From Spirometra erinaceieuropaei (Eukaryota > Platyhelminthes > Cestoda > Diphyllobothriidea > Diphyllobothriidae), in contig CACRXP010000010.1 of the NCBI GenBank assembly GCA_902702965.1, positions 272,377 to 336,376 on the forward strand: a stretch of 64,000 bases of DNA. The letters run 5' to 3'. Below the pieces are notes generated by a model. That model did no database searches and had not been told where the DNA came from. It worked only from the letters and a program-made list of their open reading frames with translations. Below, piece by piece: positions 45,295 to 56,960 of the stretch. The translations under genes were made by a program, and so were the position numbers. Position 1 is the stretch's first letter. Every line of letters begins with the position of its first letter.

Positions 45295-46965
45295 TCAATA
45301 CCGCCTTGCTGTTCGAAATATCCTAGATATTACATTATTGAATGCCAGATCTGTTATAGACAAGATGGCCCAAATCAGAGCCACTGCTCTAGAAATGACG
45401 CCTGATGCTATATTTATAACAGGATCCTGGACCCATTTTCTAATTCTTGACTCTTCCTTTTCATAAATGACTTTGGTCTCTACGGTCAAGTCCTTACAAT
45501 TAGGCGTGGAAGCGTCTGCCCTATTTACCTCAGATCCTACCTAAAGCTCTCTTTCTATTACCTAGATGCCTCCTCAATCATGGGAAACTTCCGCTTTTCA
45601 TCTATTATTCTCTCGCCGCAAAGGCATGCAATGATTGGCTGTATCTATAAGCCCCCAAATTCTTCAGCCATTGATGATTCACAACTCTGTGAAATCTTCA
45701 AATTAATTTCAGAAGTTGCTCTATATGTTAAAATAGTCACTGCGGATTTTAGTCTTCCCGAAATAGACTGGGTTATGAATATCTGTCCACCTATACTCCA
45801 GCCTTCCAAGATATCGTTAATTCTTCTCACTGGTCTTAACTGCTGCGCTCTCTAACAACAGATAATCATATTTTAGATCTAAATTTCACCAATGACACTG
45901 CTCCCCTTTTTACCTTCAAAAAGGATCCTTTCGATGGTAGTCACGTATTAATTCATTGTTGCATACCGCTTGTCTTTTTAACGAAGGCCACCAGAGTTCG
46001 GGCCTACATAAATTACGATTTCGTAGATAACAACTTAATAAATAACTATAGTAGATCACTGAATTGGTGTGGCTTTCTCCCCTATATCGATGCAACCATT
46101 CTTCGTGACGTCATGTGCAATGTTTCCAAGGACATCCTAGAGTTTGTGCCGCGTAAATATCCCAAGTCTAATTCTGCGGATTTCCTGGTCTTTCACTTTT
46201 TTCGCAACAGACTAAAAATGTTCAGACGTCAGCTGCATGACTTTTCTAATAGGTCTTTATACTTCCATCTAAGAATCACGTATATGTTCGAAATTGCCTC
46301 AAGGATGCGCCAAGCGCGTGACAGGCAAAGAGAACCACTTGCTCTCAGTACCCCAAGTCTAGAATCTTCGTCACCGGTTCTCCTCTAAGCGTGGCCACGA
46401 TATTCCACCTTTGCCAAATGATAGCAAAATCTTCCGCATCGATGACATTGACAAGGCGGAGTTGTTTAGTGCTTTCTTTGCAAAACGCCTTACCTCTGAG
46501 TCCGACCTAGTATTTTTCTTCCATTCACTTTAGATAGGACACTGAGTACAATCAATGTCTCCTCAGATCTATTTAAGAAGCACATAAGTCGTTTGAAAAC
46601 TCACGCTGCCCGGGAACGGACGCGATTCCAAATTCGATTATCAAACAGACACCCGATTATCCCATATCGCTTAGGCATTTATTCCCTGTTCACATTTAGG
46701 ACGGATTTTCCCGGAAACATGAAAGACGTCAATTGCCATTCCCGTCTTTAAGCCGAGATCTCGGTTTGATGTTAATGACTACCAGGCTGTGCATTGGATT
46801 CCGTCTCCAGCAAAACTTCTTGAAAGGATAATTTTCAATAAAATTCTTGACTTCTGTCTAACTAGTCGGCTTCTGAGATCTAATCATCATGGATTTTTTA
46901 CTAAAGGGTCCTGCATAACTTACCACTTGGCATTTCTTAATCTCATCACTTCTCTTCGTAATAGA
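45295..46965 (+). mobile_element. Degenerate CR1/Jockey-type LINE, endonuclease and part of the RT
   Basis: Near 45320 the plus strand reads ITLLNARSVIDKMAQIRATA, then PDAIFITGSWT (endonuclease start). Near 45610 it reads AMIGCIYKPPNSSAIDD and IVTADFSLPEIDW (the GDFN motif decayed to ADFS). Near 46740-46960 it reads PVFKPRSRFDVNDYQAV, SPAKLLERIIFNKILDF and SNHHGFFTKGSC (RT motifs before the first aspartate). Many stops. It is cut at 46961 by the inverted LINE tail. Confidence 0.65.
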
Positions 46966-47165
46966 ATAGAATAGAATAGGATAGGTTTATTGTAGCGCCC
47001 CTTGGGCACTGTCAGTCCCCTTTGAACTCAGGAAAAAAACCCAAAACAAACTCATCAATTTCAACTGCACTTTGACTTCATTTGTTTCGGTGTCTGTTTA
47101 GCCAAAAGAGCGCGAAGTGAGAGTTTGCTTTAAGTTAAAAAAAACCTCAAATGAATCGAGTACAG
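46961..47165 (-). mobile_element. LINE 3' terminal fragment with ATTCT tail, minus orientation
   Basis: The plus strand reads GTAATAGAATAGAATAGAAT, then GGTTTATTGTAGCGCCCCTT, then GGGCACTGTCAGTCCCC. This is the reverse complement of the fragment at 44690-44885. It interrupts the degenerate LINE to its left. The pair could misread as terminal inverted repeats of one transposon, but each has its own tail. Confidence 0.7.
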
Positions 47166-47524
47166 TTTTAAAAGCGAATCTTTTTGTTGTTCGTGTACAG
47201 TTATTTCTAACTAGCTGACATGTAATCGGTAGGGTTTTCAAAGGCTTTGCCTTTTATCCTTGCCAAATAAACTGAAAGCTCACGCGTGCGGCCCAAACGG
47301 TGGCTGGTCGAAAATTGAGACCTTTTGCGCGGGGGGATTCTCGCGCACGCGGTGGCCAATCCGCGACCAGCACGCCATGGGCAGGAACGATCTAGAACGC
47401 CCTCAACGGCTGGCACGTTATTGGCCGAAATGTTTCAGGAGGCACAGTGGCCAATATAACCAAAGCGTCTGTCTGTCAAGCTGTAACCGCTCGTGTTCGC
47501 AGGCTGTCAATAAAGAGCTTGTTC

Positions 47525-49500
47525 TCCAAGCCGGCCTTCTTTTACTGTCCTCCCCTTCCTTTCGGGCCACAACAGGCATCTCGCTGAGCAAAATCGCCGG
47601 AAATATCTTCGTTCGCATTCTCCTCAACAGTCTCTACGGTCATGCAGAACAGAGACATCTACTGGAATACCACTGTGACTTCCGACGACGCGGAGGAACG
47701 GCGGACATCATCTTCATCGTCGTCGGCCAGCTGCATGAGAAATGCCAAAATATGTGGATTTACCCCAATACTACCTTCGTGGACCTAACGACAGCCTTCG
47801 GCACGGTAAATCCAGATAGACTCTGGAAAACTCCGCAGGAAGTCGGATGTCCTGAGCGATTCACGCACATGATGTGTCAGCTCAAAGACGGGATGATGGC
47901 GCGCGTCACTGGCAATGGGAGCGTCCCATAGGCATTCACAGTTTCCAGCGCAATGAAGCAGGGCTGCGTACTTGCCCTCCCGCACCTCAACCTCATGTTT
48001 CCTGTCATACTGACAGACGCCTACTGTTATGGGCGTCCCGTGATACGCATCGCCTAGAGGACCGACGGTATCCTCTCAATAGTCGGCGCATACGGGCTAC
48101 GACGCGTTTCTCCAGGCTAGGGTCTACGATCCTCTCTTCGCGGACGATTGCGCGCTCAACTTCGCGACAGAAGCAGACATGCAACGGTACATGGACCTCT
48201 TCGCCTTAAACTGCGTCCAATTCGGTCTGGTCAAAGGCTGTCCAGCGCTGCATAAAAAGCTCCTCGCGCTCACGTCAACGGCACCCAACTGGAAACCGTG
48301 AACACATTCGCCTACTTAGCTAACACATTCGCGTTGCATTAAAGCCAGAAACAATGTGGCTCAGCGATTCTCGAAAGCTAATCCTGTCTTTGACCGGTTG
48401 CAGAACGCAATATGGAATCTTGACGGCCTTCACCTCAACTCTTAACTTAATATGCACAAAGCTGTCATCTTGGTGCAAAGACCTGGACAGTCTCCGAGAA
48501 ACAAGTACGAAGACTCAGTTAATTGCACGTCAGTCGTCACCGGAGGAAGTGGTAGAACAGGATCTCGGACGCAGAATTTTTGGAACGGACCGGACTCATC
48601 GGCATCCACGTCGTTCTGAGGCAACTGCAACTAAGATGAAGCGACCACCACGTGAGAATGGACGATGAGCGACTACCAAAACACGACGCTGCAAGTAAAC
48701 CTTAATTTTTAAAAGGCTTGCAGGTGAACCTGAAAAACAGGAAGACCTTGCATAAGACCGCACGGCCTGCAGAAGAGCATCAAAGGCTGGAGTAGCAGCC
48801 TACGAAGCCAACCGGATCGCTGCTTCCAAAGTGAGAAGGGCGGTTTGCAAGCCTCAAGCGCCCTCGATCCGCAACGCCAACTGTCAACACCTTCCAACAT
48901 GTTAACGTTACCAACGAACATTTTAAGCGCGGATTTGTCTCTCAGACGACCCATTAACCCCACAATCATCGCCATTGTCCTCCCTGCATCAAATCACACG
49001 GTGTCTACGATGACGACCACCCTTACAACCGATGATCACATTCCCGGTGACGCGTCGCCATTGATCGCCATCATCTCCATAATCGCTGTCATAACCCCTG
49101 CGATGGCGACGGCTGCCAGTTTCCCCACTATCTCAACCAGAGAAAACGCTCCCGACGCCTCGTCAATCACTACCCTCACTATCGCGCCCCCAACACCAAT
49201 GATGCTGACTCCATCCAACCTGTACTCGTTGAGTTTGCGCACTGACCCTACACATCGGCCTGGCAGGTCACCTGTGAATCCGTCGTACAGTGATCGGTAC
49301 ATCAGCGCCAGGAGCCCTTACATCCACCCGCCACATCCGCGTCCACTGTCCGCACTGTCCACGCACATTCATACACTGAATGGGCCTACTCAGTCATACT
49401 CATATCCACGACAGTGGAATTCACCGCAATGTCGACTCACAAATCATACCTTACTTAACAACACAGCCCAGGTCCTCAGCTTTCATAGCAATACCGCCCG
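47525..49500 (+). mobile_element. RTE-type LINE, degenerate copy 1
   Basis: The RT segment reads GISLSKIAGNIFVRILLNSL, then DFRRRGGTADIIF, FVDLTTAFGTVNPDRLW (catalytic D kept, KAFD changed to TAFG), GCPERFTHMMCQLKDGMMAR, then after a shift MKQGCVLALPHLNLMF. Later pieces match VNGTQLETVNTFAYLA, FDRLQNAIWNLDGLHLN-like and AAYEANRIAASK-like blocks. The threonine-rich C-terminal region (48990-49490) corresponds to the zinc-finger tail of copy 2, but the cysteine pairs are lost. The 5' end and endonuclease are missing. Inactive. Confidence 0.7.
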
Positions 49501-49519
49501 GTAATGCACAAACGGGACT

Positions 49520-50165
49520 GTGTGAGGACGCTTTTCGACCGGGTAAAAACGCACTTTAGCGAGCCCGAAGGAAGGATGCAAGCGCTACGGCATTCCAGGG
49601 ACCAATTGGCAAAGAACGGCTATCCGACTAGTTTCATCAGCAGCTGCCTACGTATGCACCCATGACGGACAAAGAAAAGAGAGACGCCAACAGGTTGACA
49701 CTCCCTACCGTACATGAAGAATGTGTCCGAGGCCACAGAACGCATTGCGGTAGAGTTAGGCGTGGGCATCTCCCACCATCCGCGACTATCCTACGTAGCA
49801 TAATCAGGAAGATGAAGGACCGGCTGGACGCAGTTAGACGATAGGGCGTAGTCTATTAAATTCCGTGCTATAAATGTTCATGCCATTGCACAGGCCAAAC
49901 AGGACGACGTCTCAGCCAACGAAAATTCGAGCACAAACGGGTTATTCGGAGAGGCGACCCACTATCGTTGGGGGAAGGCCATGAGTTCGACTTCGCTAAC
50001 ACGCGGGTATTAGCGCGGACAGACAACAAGACGGGGTGGGAACTGTTGGAGGCGTGGGTTTCGGACACTAACTGCATCGATAGACACATTGACTTGCCTG
50101 CGTGTCATCACGCACTGCGCCCACGCAGCCAGGTTGCGCAGCTCGCATTGCCGTGAAGGAGGAAC
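49520..50165 (+). pseudogene. Penelope-like element fragment with GIY-YIG region, copy 2
   Basis: A frame with RMQALRHSRDQLAKNGYPT (RT thumb-like) is followed by LTLPTVHEECVRGHRTHC-type sequence. After a shift comes VVYxIPCYKCSCHCTGQTGR, then RLSQRKFEHKRVIRRG, parallel to YRIPCKNCPRN, AGQTG and HEHKLAVRWG at 13.1-13.3 kb. FDFANTRVLARTDNKTGWEL and HIDLPACHHALRP follow, the latter like the FIGLAPAYRAL end of copy 1. Several frameshifts. The 38-base hairpin lies 130 bases downstream. Confidence 0.65.
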
Positions 50166-50292
50166 GCCGTAACCATGCCGGAAGACCATTGCGGGTCAGG
50201 CAGCGCCAACCAGACCTAGCCACGGACGCAACATCACACCCCCTCACGGTACAACGGTATGGACGTTCACACGTTGTTGCACTCTAACAGTC

Positions 50293-50330
50293 TCTGAGCG
50301 TGAACTCCTGTTCGAGTTCGGAAGCTAAAA
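50293..50330 (+). promoter_or_regulatory. 38-base two-stem hairpin, copy 3
   Basis: TCTGAGC, GT, GAACTC, loop CTGTTC, GAGTTC, GGAA, GCTAAAA. The inner stem pairs 6 of 6 and the outer 5 of 7. Positions 6-7 of the outer stem (GC with GC) are compensatory relative to copy 4. The box GAAA is changed to GGAA. It follows the Penelope-like fragment at 49520. Confidence 0.6.
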
Positions 50331-51039
50331 TCCATAAGGCTATCGCTCCAGTGATCGTACCTTTGTCTTCTTTTAAGAAGTGTGTTTTTCGACTTCTCCT
50401 TCATGTAGCCTTCCCGCTGTGCGTGAGATCCAAGTAGTCTACTCTTGAGTGCAACCTCGAATTGCGCGTATGGAGGGCCAGACCGTGTGTCTGGTACGCC
50501 CAGACGAGCTGTTCTCAGCTCTGTTAGCCAGGTGTCCAAATCTCAGCACTAGCTGGTTGACTGTTTTGAGGAGTCGGCCGGTGCACGGGAAAGGATAAAA
50601 CGAGTCTCTTGACGCACGATTCCTCACTATCAACAATCTTACGCGATTGAGACAAAAAACACACAAAACACGTCAGCGCACTGCGTGTTTTTGTGTGTGG
50701 ACAACTGGTGGACTGATAGTCAGACTGCGATGGCTCCTTCGTAATGGAATTCTCACATATGTGAGATCCGAGCTGTTGTAGCCCTATGCACGGACAGATC
50801 GTGTACGTGGCGCACGCGCGCAGACAGGCCCTCCTTCTCTGTCAGCTACCCCACCCACTCCCGCGTCAGACAGCTGACCGGGTCGGACGCGGACTGGTGC
50901 CCAGAAGCGGTGAGTGTGAGGTCGGCGGCCTCAGCGCATATTCCTCAATACAAACAATCTGATGCGGTCCAATCTGTCCCGGTGCGCTAAAAGCCCCGAC
51001 TTGGAAGACTGCCATCCAACAGGTTAATTCGGTTCTCCT
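50331..51039. other. No recognised gene
   Basis: GC-rich stretch with weak similarity (GGTGGACTG, then GTCAGACTGCGATGGCTCC) to the bases at 58150-58200, probably the edge of a further GC-rich repeat copy. Confidence 0.35.
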
Positions 51040-51410
51040 CTGAGAACGGAGAGTCAGGCGGCATTAGCTCCTTCTTAATGTGGCCCTTATGGCACTCCCA
51101 CTCAGTATGGATTCAAGCCGTTACCTTTTCCTGTTGCGCAAAATCTTGGTAATTTGTATGTGGTGGACCGGAGAGTGCGGTGGCACGCCTAGATGCGGGT
51201 TCTCACCCCGCCCCCCTTTTGCGCCTCCGGTCTTCTTGACTCTATCTTAACCTCGGGTCCATATAGAAAAGCAGGGGAGAGTGCGGAAATTGCTGCGCAA
51301 ATAAACTATCCTTACAAACTAAATCCCGTGCAAGTCACTGTCCCTGCTCCCATCCTGCAATAGAGCACACAGTGGACATCGTCGGCAACGACGGTCGAAC
51401 GCCATTATGC
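51040..51410 (-). repeat. GC-rich dispersed repeat, minus orientation
   Basis: Read in reverse complement it carries CGTCGTTGCCGACGATGTCC, then ACTGTGTGCTC, GACAGTGACTTGCACGGGA, and ends in the 8081-type 3' end (GCCATAAGGGCCACATTAAG, then AAGGAGC). It is a full-length but internally shortened copy. Confidence 0.65.
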
Positions 51411-54240
51411 CTGTCGGAATTGCTGCTTTAACAGCGGACTCAAAATATCACGTATATTTTCCAGTCTGCCCATAAATATGTGAACGCTAATGAGCCCTAA
51501 AAGACTTTTGCAGTCGGTTAAGTCCGGGCTTAGTACGAGTTCGTGAAGTCTGCCATTTACTCATCCTACTGATATTTCTGGTTCCAGGCAATCAACCCTA
51601 ACTGTCGCTACACCATATCCCTATCTCTATATCACTCACGAAAATATGAGTTTTTTCATCTTGTTAATCGATGGGCATACTCCGTGAAAGTCCCTTTTCC
51701 TTCGGCGAATTACATGGAGATCGAAATTTTAAATACTACAAATGCATCGAAATGCCCATACTGGCTCCGCTTTGCGCATACTTATCTGCTTGTTTAATTG
51801 GATATGGCTACTAGAGCCATGAGCATTTACAGGACGAAAAATGTGGGCAGAGGACTCCACACGGAGGCAGGGAATCCAAAAGTTCAGCTCTTCCCCGAGA
51901 GCTACCCTATTGCCTAAAGTCTGTATTACGAAAGCGACTATAATCTATTGCAGTTTTTTTATTATTTGCTTCTACAAGACATGCCCCACAACTCAGCAAC
52001 AGAACTTAACTCAGACCGCATTCAGCTTGTCCTGCGTGTCAGAGACACCCACTGACGGCGAACTCGTCATATTTTACCGTATATTCTGTCATCGTCAGTT
52101 AAAAAAACTTAACTCAGTACGAACAGGGTCATCCTTGAGAAATTACCCCGGCTGCACTATGGCCTTGTACTGTCCAGGCAACGATGGGTTGGGTTTATGA
52201 GATTAGAAATGTTCAAGTGAGGAAGAGGAAGACGGATTGATCGCCGAATATTTTTGAAAATAGCTGCGACTCAAAAGCCTACCTTTAAATGAGACTTGCA
52301 CGTTACCCTCGTGGACGGCCGCTGATATTGCAAAAAAGATTTCGAGTTATGTCTCTCATGTGGTTTTTCCAAACAATATTTTCTGAATGTGGAGGTCCTC
52401 TTCAACAGTCTTGTGGGGAAGGGCGTTGCTCCAGAAAGGTAATTCTTCACTAGTCAGCTACTGAAACAATTGTAGTAGAAATGTTCTGCTGGACAAAAAT
52501 GCCTGTTGTCATCAGTAAGCATTTGCTTCTTGTAAATCGACTGTCCAAGACTAGCCACTCTTTTGGCAAACGTCAGTCTTCCGTAAGCAACCGCCGGACC
52601 ATTCGTCCAAATACAGGCAGGAAATGGACGTGGCTGTGGGCTTGACACTGCATGGAGACCTAATGGGTATACCAAAACCCAGCGATGAGACCGAACCACT
52701 CCCAACTTCGCTGTTCACGGAGAATGCTGTGAATGATGCATTAGGGGCAAATTTGGACCCATATGTCTTCGAATCGACTGGAAGTTCGACATACACAAAC
52801 TGAAATACTGAGGACGAAATTTTCCCCACACACCGACACTGACAACATACGTTTGAGGCCCCGAACAGTCCTGTTGGACACTTTCTCATCCACCCCGGCG
52901 GCAACGCCTTAAACCCTCCTAATCACAGCCCGGAACGCCAAAAAAGTCGGGGAAACCGTCCCGAGCTTCCCTAAACCTAACTATAATTTCCGACCAAGGT
53001 TCAGTCTTATCAACAAAGTCATCGTATTCAGCTCGGCAAGAGCACAGTCAGCTGATGGATGACGATTGCTATCTGTGTCCACACCGTATAAACTCGTCTC
53101 CACGGAGACCGTAAATTCCAGCCTTGTAGTAGCCTCATGCGGTATCTACGGATTCAGCAAGCCCCGAATGGAAGGCCTTTAACGCCCTCAAATTCAAACA
53201 ACATTTCTGAGAAAAAAACGGGAGCGTTCAAGTTTCGTTGACATTAGCGTTCACTTACTCCCACCCATCCACTAATTTAGGGATATATTTTAGATATAAG
53301 TCTCCGACAATGGTTGTATGCATAATAAAGCTTGTTTCTACCATATCGGTCGTCGCCATTCAGTGAGGCCTCAAGCGCAGACCGCACGCCAGAGTCTTAA
53401 ACTCAAGTAAGTTGGTCATCGATCAACACTCTCACTGCTGTACCGCCCGCCACATCTCACATCCAATGAGTTGAGGAGTATTAAGGCACACGGATTTCGC
53501 ACGTATCGGTTGCAAGACGGCACTGCATGCAACGAACGACGTCCATGTGATGCTGAACCATACCTTCTTTTCTACTTTACAGAACCTCAAAGTCATTTTC
53601 GGTTCCTACGTTGCCCATAGGGATCATATTTTAAGTAAAAAAGGTTTAAATTAAGAGATACTAACCGTCTACCCGTGCCGGCCTTTATGGGATGATTGTT
53701 GAAGTCGTTCTGTGAGAGGCTAAAGTCTTCAGCACAACGGCTTAGCAGATGAGGCAACAGGGGCTCCCGTTCATTGAGCTCCTCGTCCTCATGCAGCCAT
53801 TGGTTAGCGTTTAATGTGCGTGGATGTCCACAAATGAGTCCAAATGGGTTGACTGTGAGTTAGTGAAACAGGAGAGTATCAGAAGCAATCTGGTCAAAAC
53901 ATCAGCACCTTTAACGCCAGTAAGTGGAAACGGACCTGGGCCGCTGGAACAGAGGTCGACTTGCCAAAATTTCTAGATTAGCTTTCCAAAAGGCAAAATG
54001 ATGAGAAACCCACTATTCACAAACTGAAATGTCTGCAAGAACGCGTATGGCAGGTGACGTAACTGGCGAAGCACCCGCAGGTATTGCGGCCTCTATGCGT
54101 CTCTAGAAACCCATTTCTATCTCTGATGACGAATTCCGGTCTGAATTCGAAACATCAGACAGATAAGATTTAATTTCCAACCATCGAGTCTTCTTCTTTT
54201 CGTGTGTACGGAGGCTGAACACATTCTACTGCACTATGGA
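51411..54240. other. No recognised gene or mobile element
   Basis: The longest frames (plus 51841-52200, minus 52904-52551) have no family resemblance. A copy of the 38-base hairpin lies at 54122. Confidence 0.4.
54122..54159 (+). promoter_or_regulatory. 38-base two-stem hairpin, copy 4 (best pairing)
   Basis: TCTGATG, AC, GAATTC, loop CGGTCT, GAATTC, GAAA, CATCAGA. Outer stem 7 of 7 and inner stem 6 of 6 Watson-Crick pairs. It contains CTGATGA and GAAA, the hammerhead core boxes, but one extra base sits between the first box and the inner stem. A TCTTCTTCTTTTC stretch follows at about 54190, as after copies 1 and 2. Confidence 0.7.
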
Positions 54241-54242
54241 TT

Positions 54243-54375
54243 TTTCTTAGCAAAACGATTTCGGTCAGATATGGTTATGTAGCCGGACCTGAGGTAAACA
54301 AACTCCAGTCACCTGTTACCTGGGACCGGTGGTAATAGGGGGTTTTATAGGTTGAGGCTGGGGAACGCACAGGCG
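54243..54375 (+). repeat. Dispersed repeat shared with 33520-33665, copy 2
   Basis: TTTCGGTCAGATATGGTT, then ATGTAGC, then GACCGGTGGTAATAGGGGGT, then GGGGAACGCACAGG follows the order of copy 1. It lies about 85 bases after hairpin copy 4. Confidence 0.5.
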
Positions 54376-54984
54376 ACGAGTTCAAGTAACTGTGTGCAAA
54401 AGAAAAGCTATTGGGAATGCGCAGTTGTAATTTGAGTGGTTGAGAAATTGTTGCTCTAACCCGAAACCCTACCCCCAACAGTATTGTGTCCATCATGTGC
54501 GACCACATAACCACATCTTACTAAAATATCACCAATTGATAGTTGTGGGCAGACCGTCGATCATATGCGTCAACATCGTTATCGTGATAACACTAGGATT
54601 TTGTATTGCTGTCACAGAAGCCAGCCCTTATCCACATATCATCGAAGTCTACCGAAAAAGACTCATGGGGTAGTAGTCTACAGGAGGGAAGGATAATAGA
54701 CGAGCACTTGTTTAGTGAATCGCAGGAATTAATTTTGGGAAGGTGAGGTGGATTTGCACCACATCTTCTTCGCGTCCTCTCCTCAAACCATCTCCCCTTC
54801 TGGTGGCAAGACAATGTCAAAGGGATAGAAAGTGGACGTGAGCGAAGCGCCTGCGAAGGGTCTTTCTTAATGCGATTTTCATGGGAGAGCTCATTTCTGT
54901 GAGATAAGAGCCAGCATGCGCGCTTTGCTGTCTCTGCCTGCTCAATATCTCCGTTTCGGCGATGAGCTCGCACGAAGGCTAGCC

Positions 54985-55013
54985 AACCTCCGCTGCCGCC
55001 GCCGCCGCCGCCA

Positions 55014-55059
<46 letters not shown>

Positions 55060-55060
55060 A
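54985..55060 (+). repeat. Triplet microsatellite, GCC then GAC units, inside the RTE frame
   Basis: About six CGC/GCC triplets pass into about seventeen uninterrupted ACG/GAC triplets. In the frame continuing to ENASVENRW it would read poly-alanine then poly-aspartate. The array sits within an RTE open reading frame and was probably seeded by GCC- and GAC-rich codons there. Confidence 0.8.
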
Positions 55061-56960
55061 AACGCCTCTGTGGAGAACCGATGGTGACACGGTCCAGTCA
55101 ACAGCCCTGACCGTCATTGGTCGTGCAAACCGCCAACACCAGGACTGGTTCGACGACAACGACGCCGTCACCAGCAATCTGCTCGTCGAGAAGAACCGTC
55201 TGCAAAAAACCTACGTAGACCACCCCACCGACGACAACAGAGCTGCTTTATACCGCAGTCGCCGCCACTTGCATTAAGGACTCGCAAGGCTAAGGAGATC
55301 CAAGGGTACGCGGACCGCAACGAATGGATGAAATTCTTCTGCGCCATCAAAGCTGTGTACGGTCCGCGGACCAAGGGCACCGCTCCTCTCGTCAGCGCCG
55401 ATGGAACTACCCTTCTCACTGAGAAGAAAAATTCTACGGCGATGGGTCGGGCACTTCCGAGGCGTCCTCAACCGTCCCTCCGCCATCTCCGACGCCGCCA
55501 CCGCCCGTCTGCCTCAAGTGGAGACCAATGCCGGCTTCGACCTCGCGTCCTCTCCACACAAAACAATCAAGACCGTACAACAACTCTTCAGCGGGAAGGC
55601 ATCCGGATCGGAGGCGATCCCTGCCGAGATCTACAAGCACGGTGGTTCCCAACTTATGGAACACCTGACGGCGCTCTTCCGGGAAATGTGTTGTCAAGTA
55701 GAAGTCTCGCGGGATTTCAAGGACCCCACAATCGTCTACCTCTACGAACGCAAAGGAAACCGCCAAATCTACGAAATCACCGAGGCCTCTTCCTGCTGAA
55801 CATTGCCAGGAAAGTCTTCGTTCACATTCTTCTCAACCATTTGAACAGCCATCTGTAACAGGGTCTCCTGTCGAAAAGCCTGTGCGGCTTCCGATGTCAT
55901 CGTGGGACCACGGACATGCTCTTCGCCACCCCCCAACCTCAGGGGAAGTGTCAGGAGATGCGGACCCACCTCTACTCTACATTCTTGGATCTGATGAAAG
56001 CCTTAGATACGATGAATCGTAAAGGATTGTGGAAATTCATGCAGAAATTCGGCTGTCCAGAACGATTCATTTTCACGGTGGTCAGTTCCACAATGGCATG
56101 GTGGCGCGCGTCACGGATAATGGAGCCGTCTCAAAGGAATTCGCAGTGACCAACGGAGTGAAGCAGGGCTGCGTCATCGCGCCTACCCTCTTCACTCTCG
56201 TGTTCTCTATCATGCTGATGGTCGCCTACCGTGACGTACGTTCCGGGATCCACATCGCCTACAGGACGGACGGCCACCTCCTCAATCAGCGACAGATGCA
56301 CTTCCAGTCGCGTGTATCCACAACCACCGCCGATGACTGCGCCCTCGATGAAACTACTGGAGGGGACATGCAAAGGAGCATGGACCCCCTCTACGCCGCC
56401 TCCGACAACTTCGGTCTGGTCATCAACACGGAGAATGCGGTGGTTATGCACCAACCGCCATGCAACTCTGCCTACAAAGCACCCAAAATCAACGTGAACG
56501 GCGCTCAACTGCAAGTGGTGGACAACTTCACATATCTGGGCAGCAACCCCTCCCGCAGCACCGAGATCGACGATGAAGTGGCCCACAAAGTGGCCAGTCA
56601 AGACTTCAGTCGTCTTCAAAACACAGTTTGGAATCGTCACGGTCTTCAATTCAGTACGAAACTGAAGATGTACGAGACCGTCATCCTACCGACGTGGCTG
56701 TAGGAAACAGAGACCTGAACAGTGTATATGAAGCAGGCACGTGGACTCAACCACTTCCCCCTCAGTTATCTTCGTCGAATACTAAATCTGAGGTGTTGGG
56801 ACCGGATCCCATACACGAACGTACTGGAACAGACGGAAATCCTCAACATTTACGCTATGTTGAGACAACTAGAACTACGCTGAGTGGCCACCTCCTACTG
56901 ATGGGCGACGAGAGGCTACCCAAACAACTCTTCTAGGGAGATGTCGCAGGGGGCTCACGC

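Noticed and set aside
44690..47165. DNA transposon with 190-base terminal inverted repeats
   Set aside because: Both ends carry their own ATTCT tails and the interior is a broken LINE, so two separate LINE insertions explain it better.
52551..52904. 117-codon minus-strand frame starting MPPGWMRKC
   Set aside because: No recognisable domain, no splice support and no conserved neighbour. Length alone is not enough in 64 kb of sequence.
54593..55177. 194-codon minus-strand frame with long valine and glycine runs
   Set aside because: It is the antisense of the RTE frame and of the triplet microsatellite. The runs come from the repeat.
56131..56649. 172-codon minus-strand frame
   Set aside because: Antisense shadow of the RTE reverse transcriptase, whose sense frame carries the recognisable motifs.
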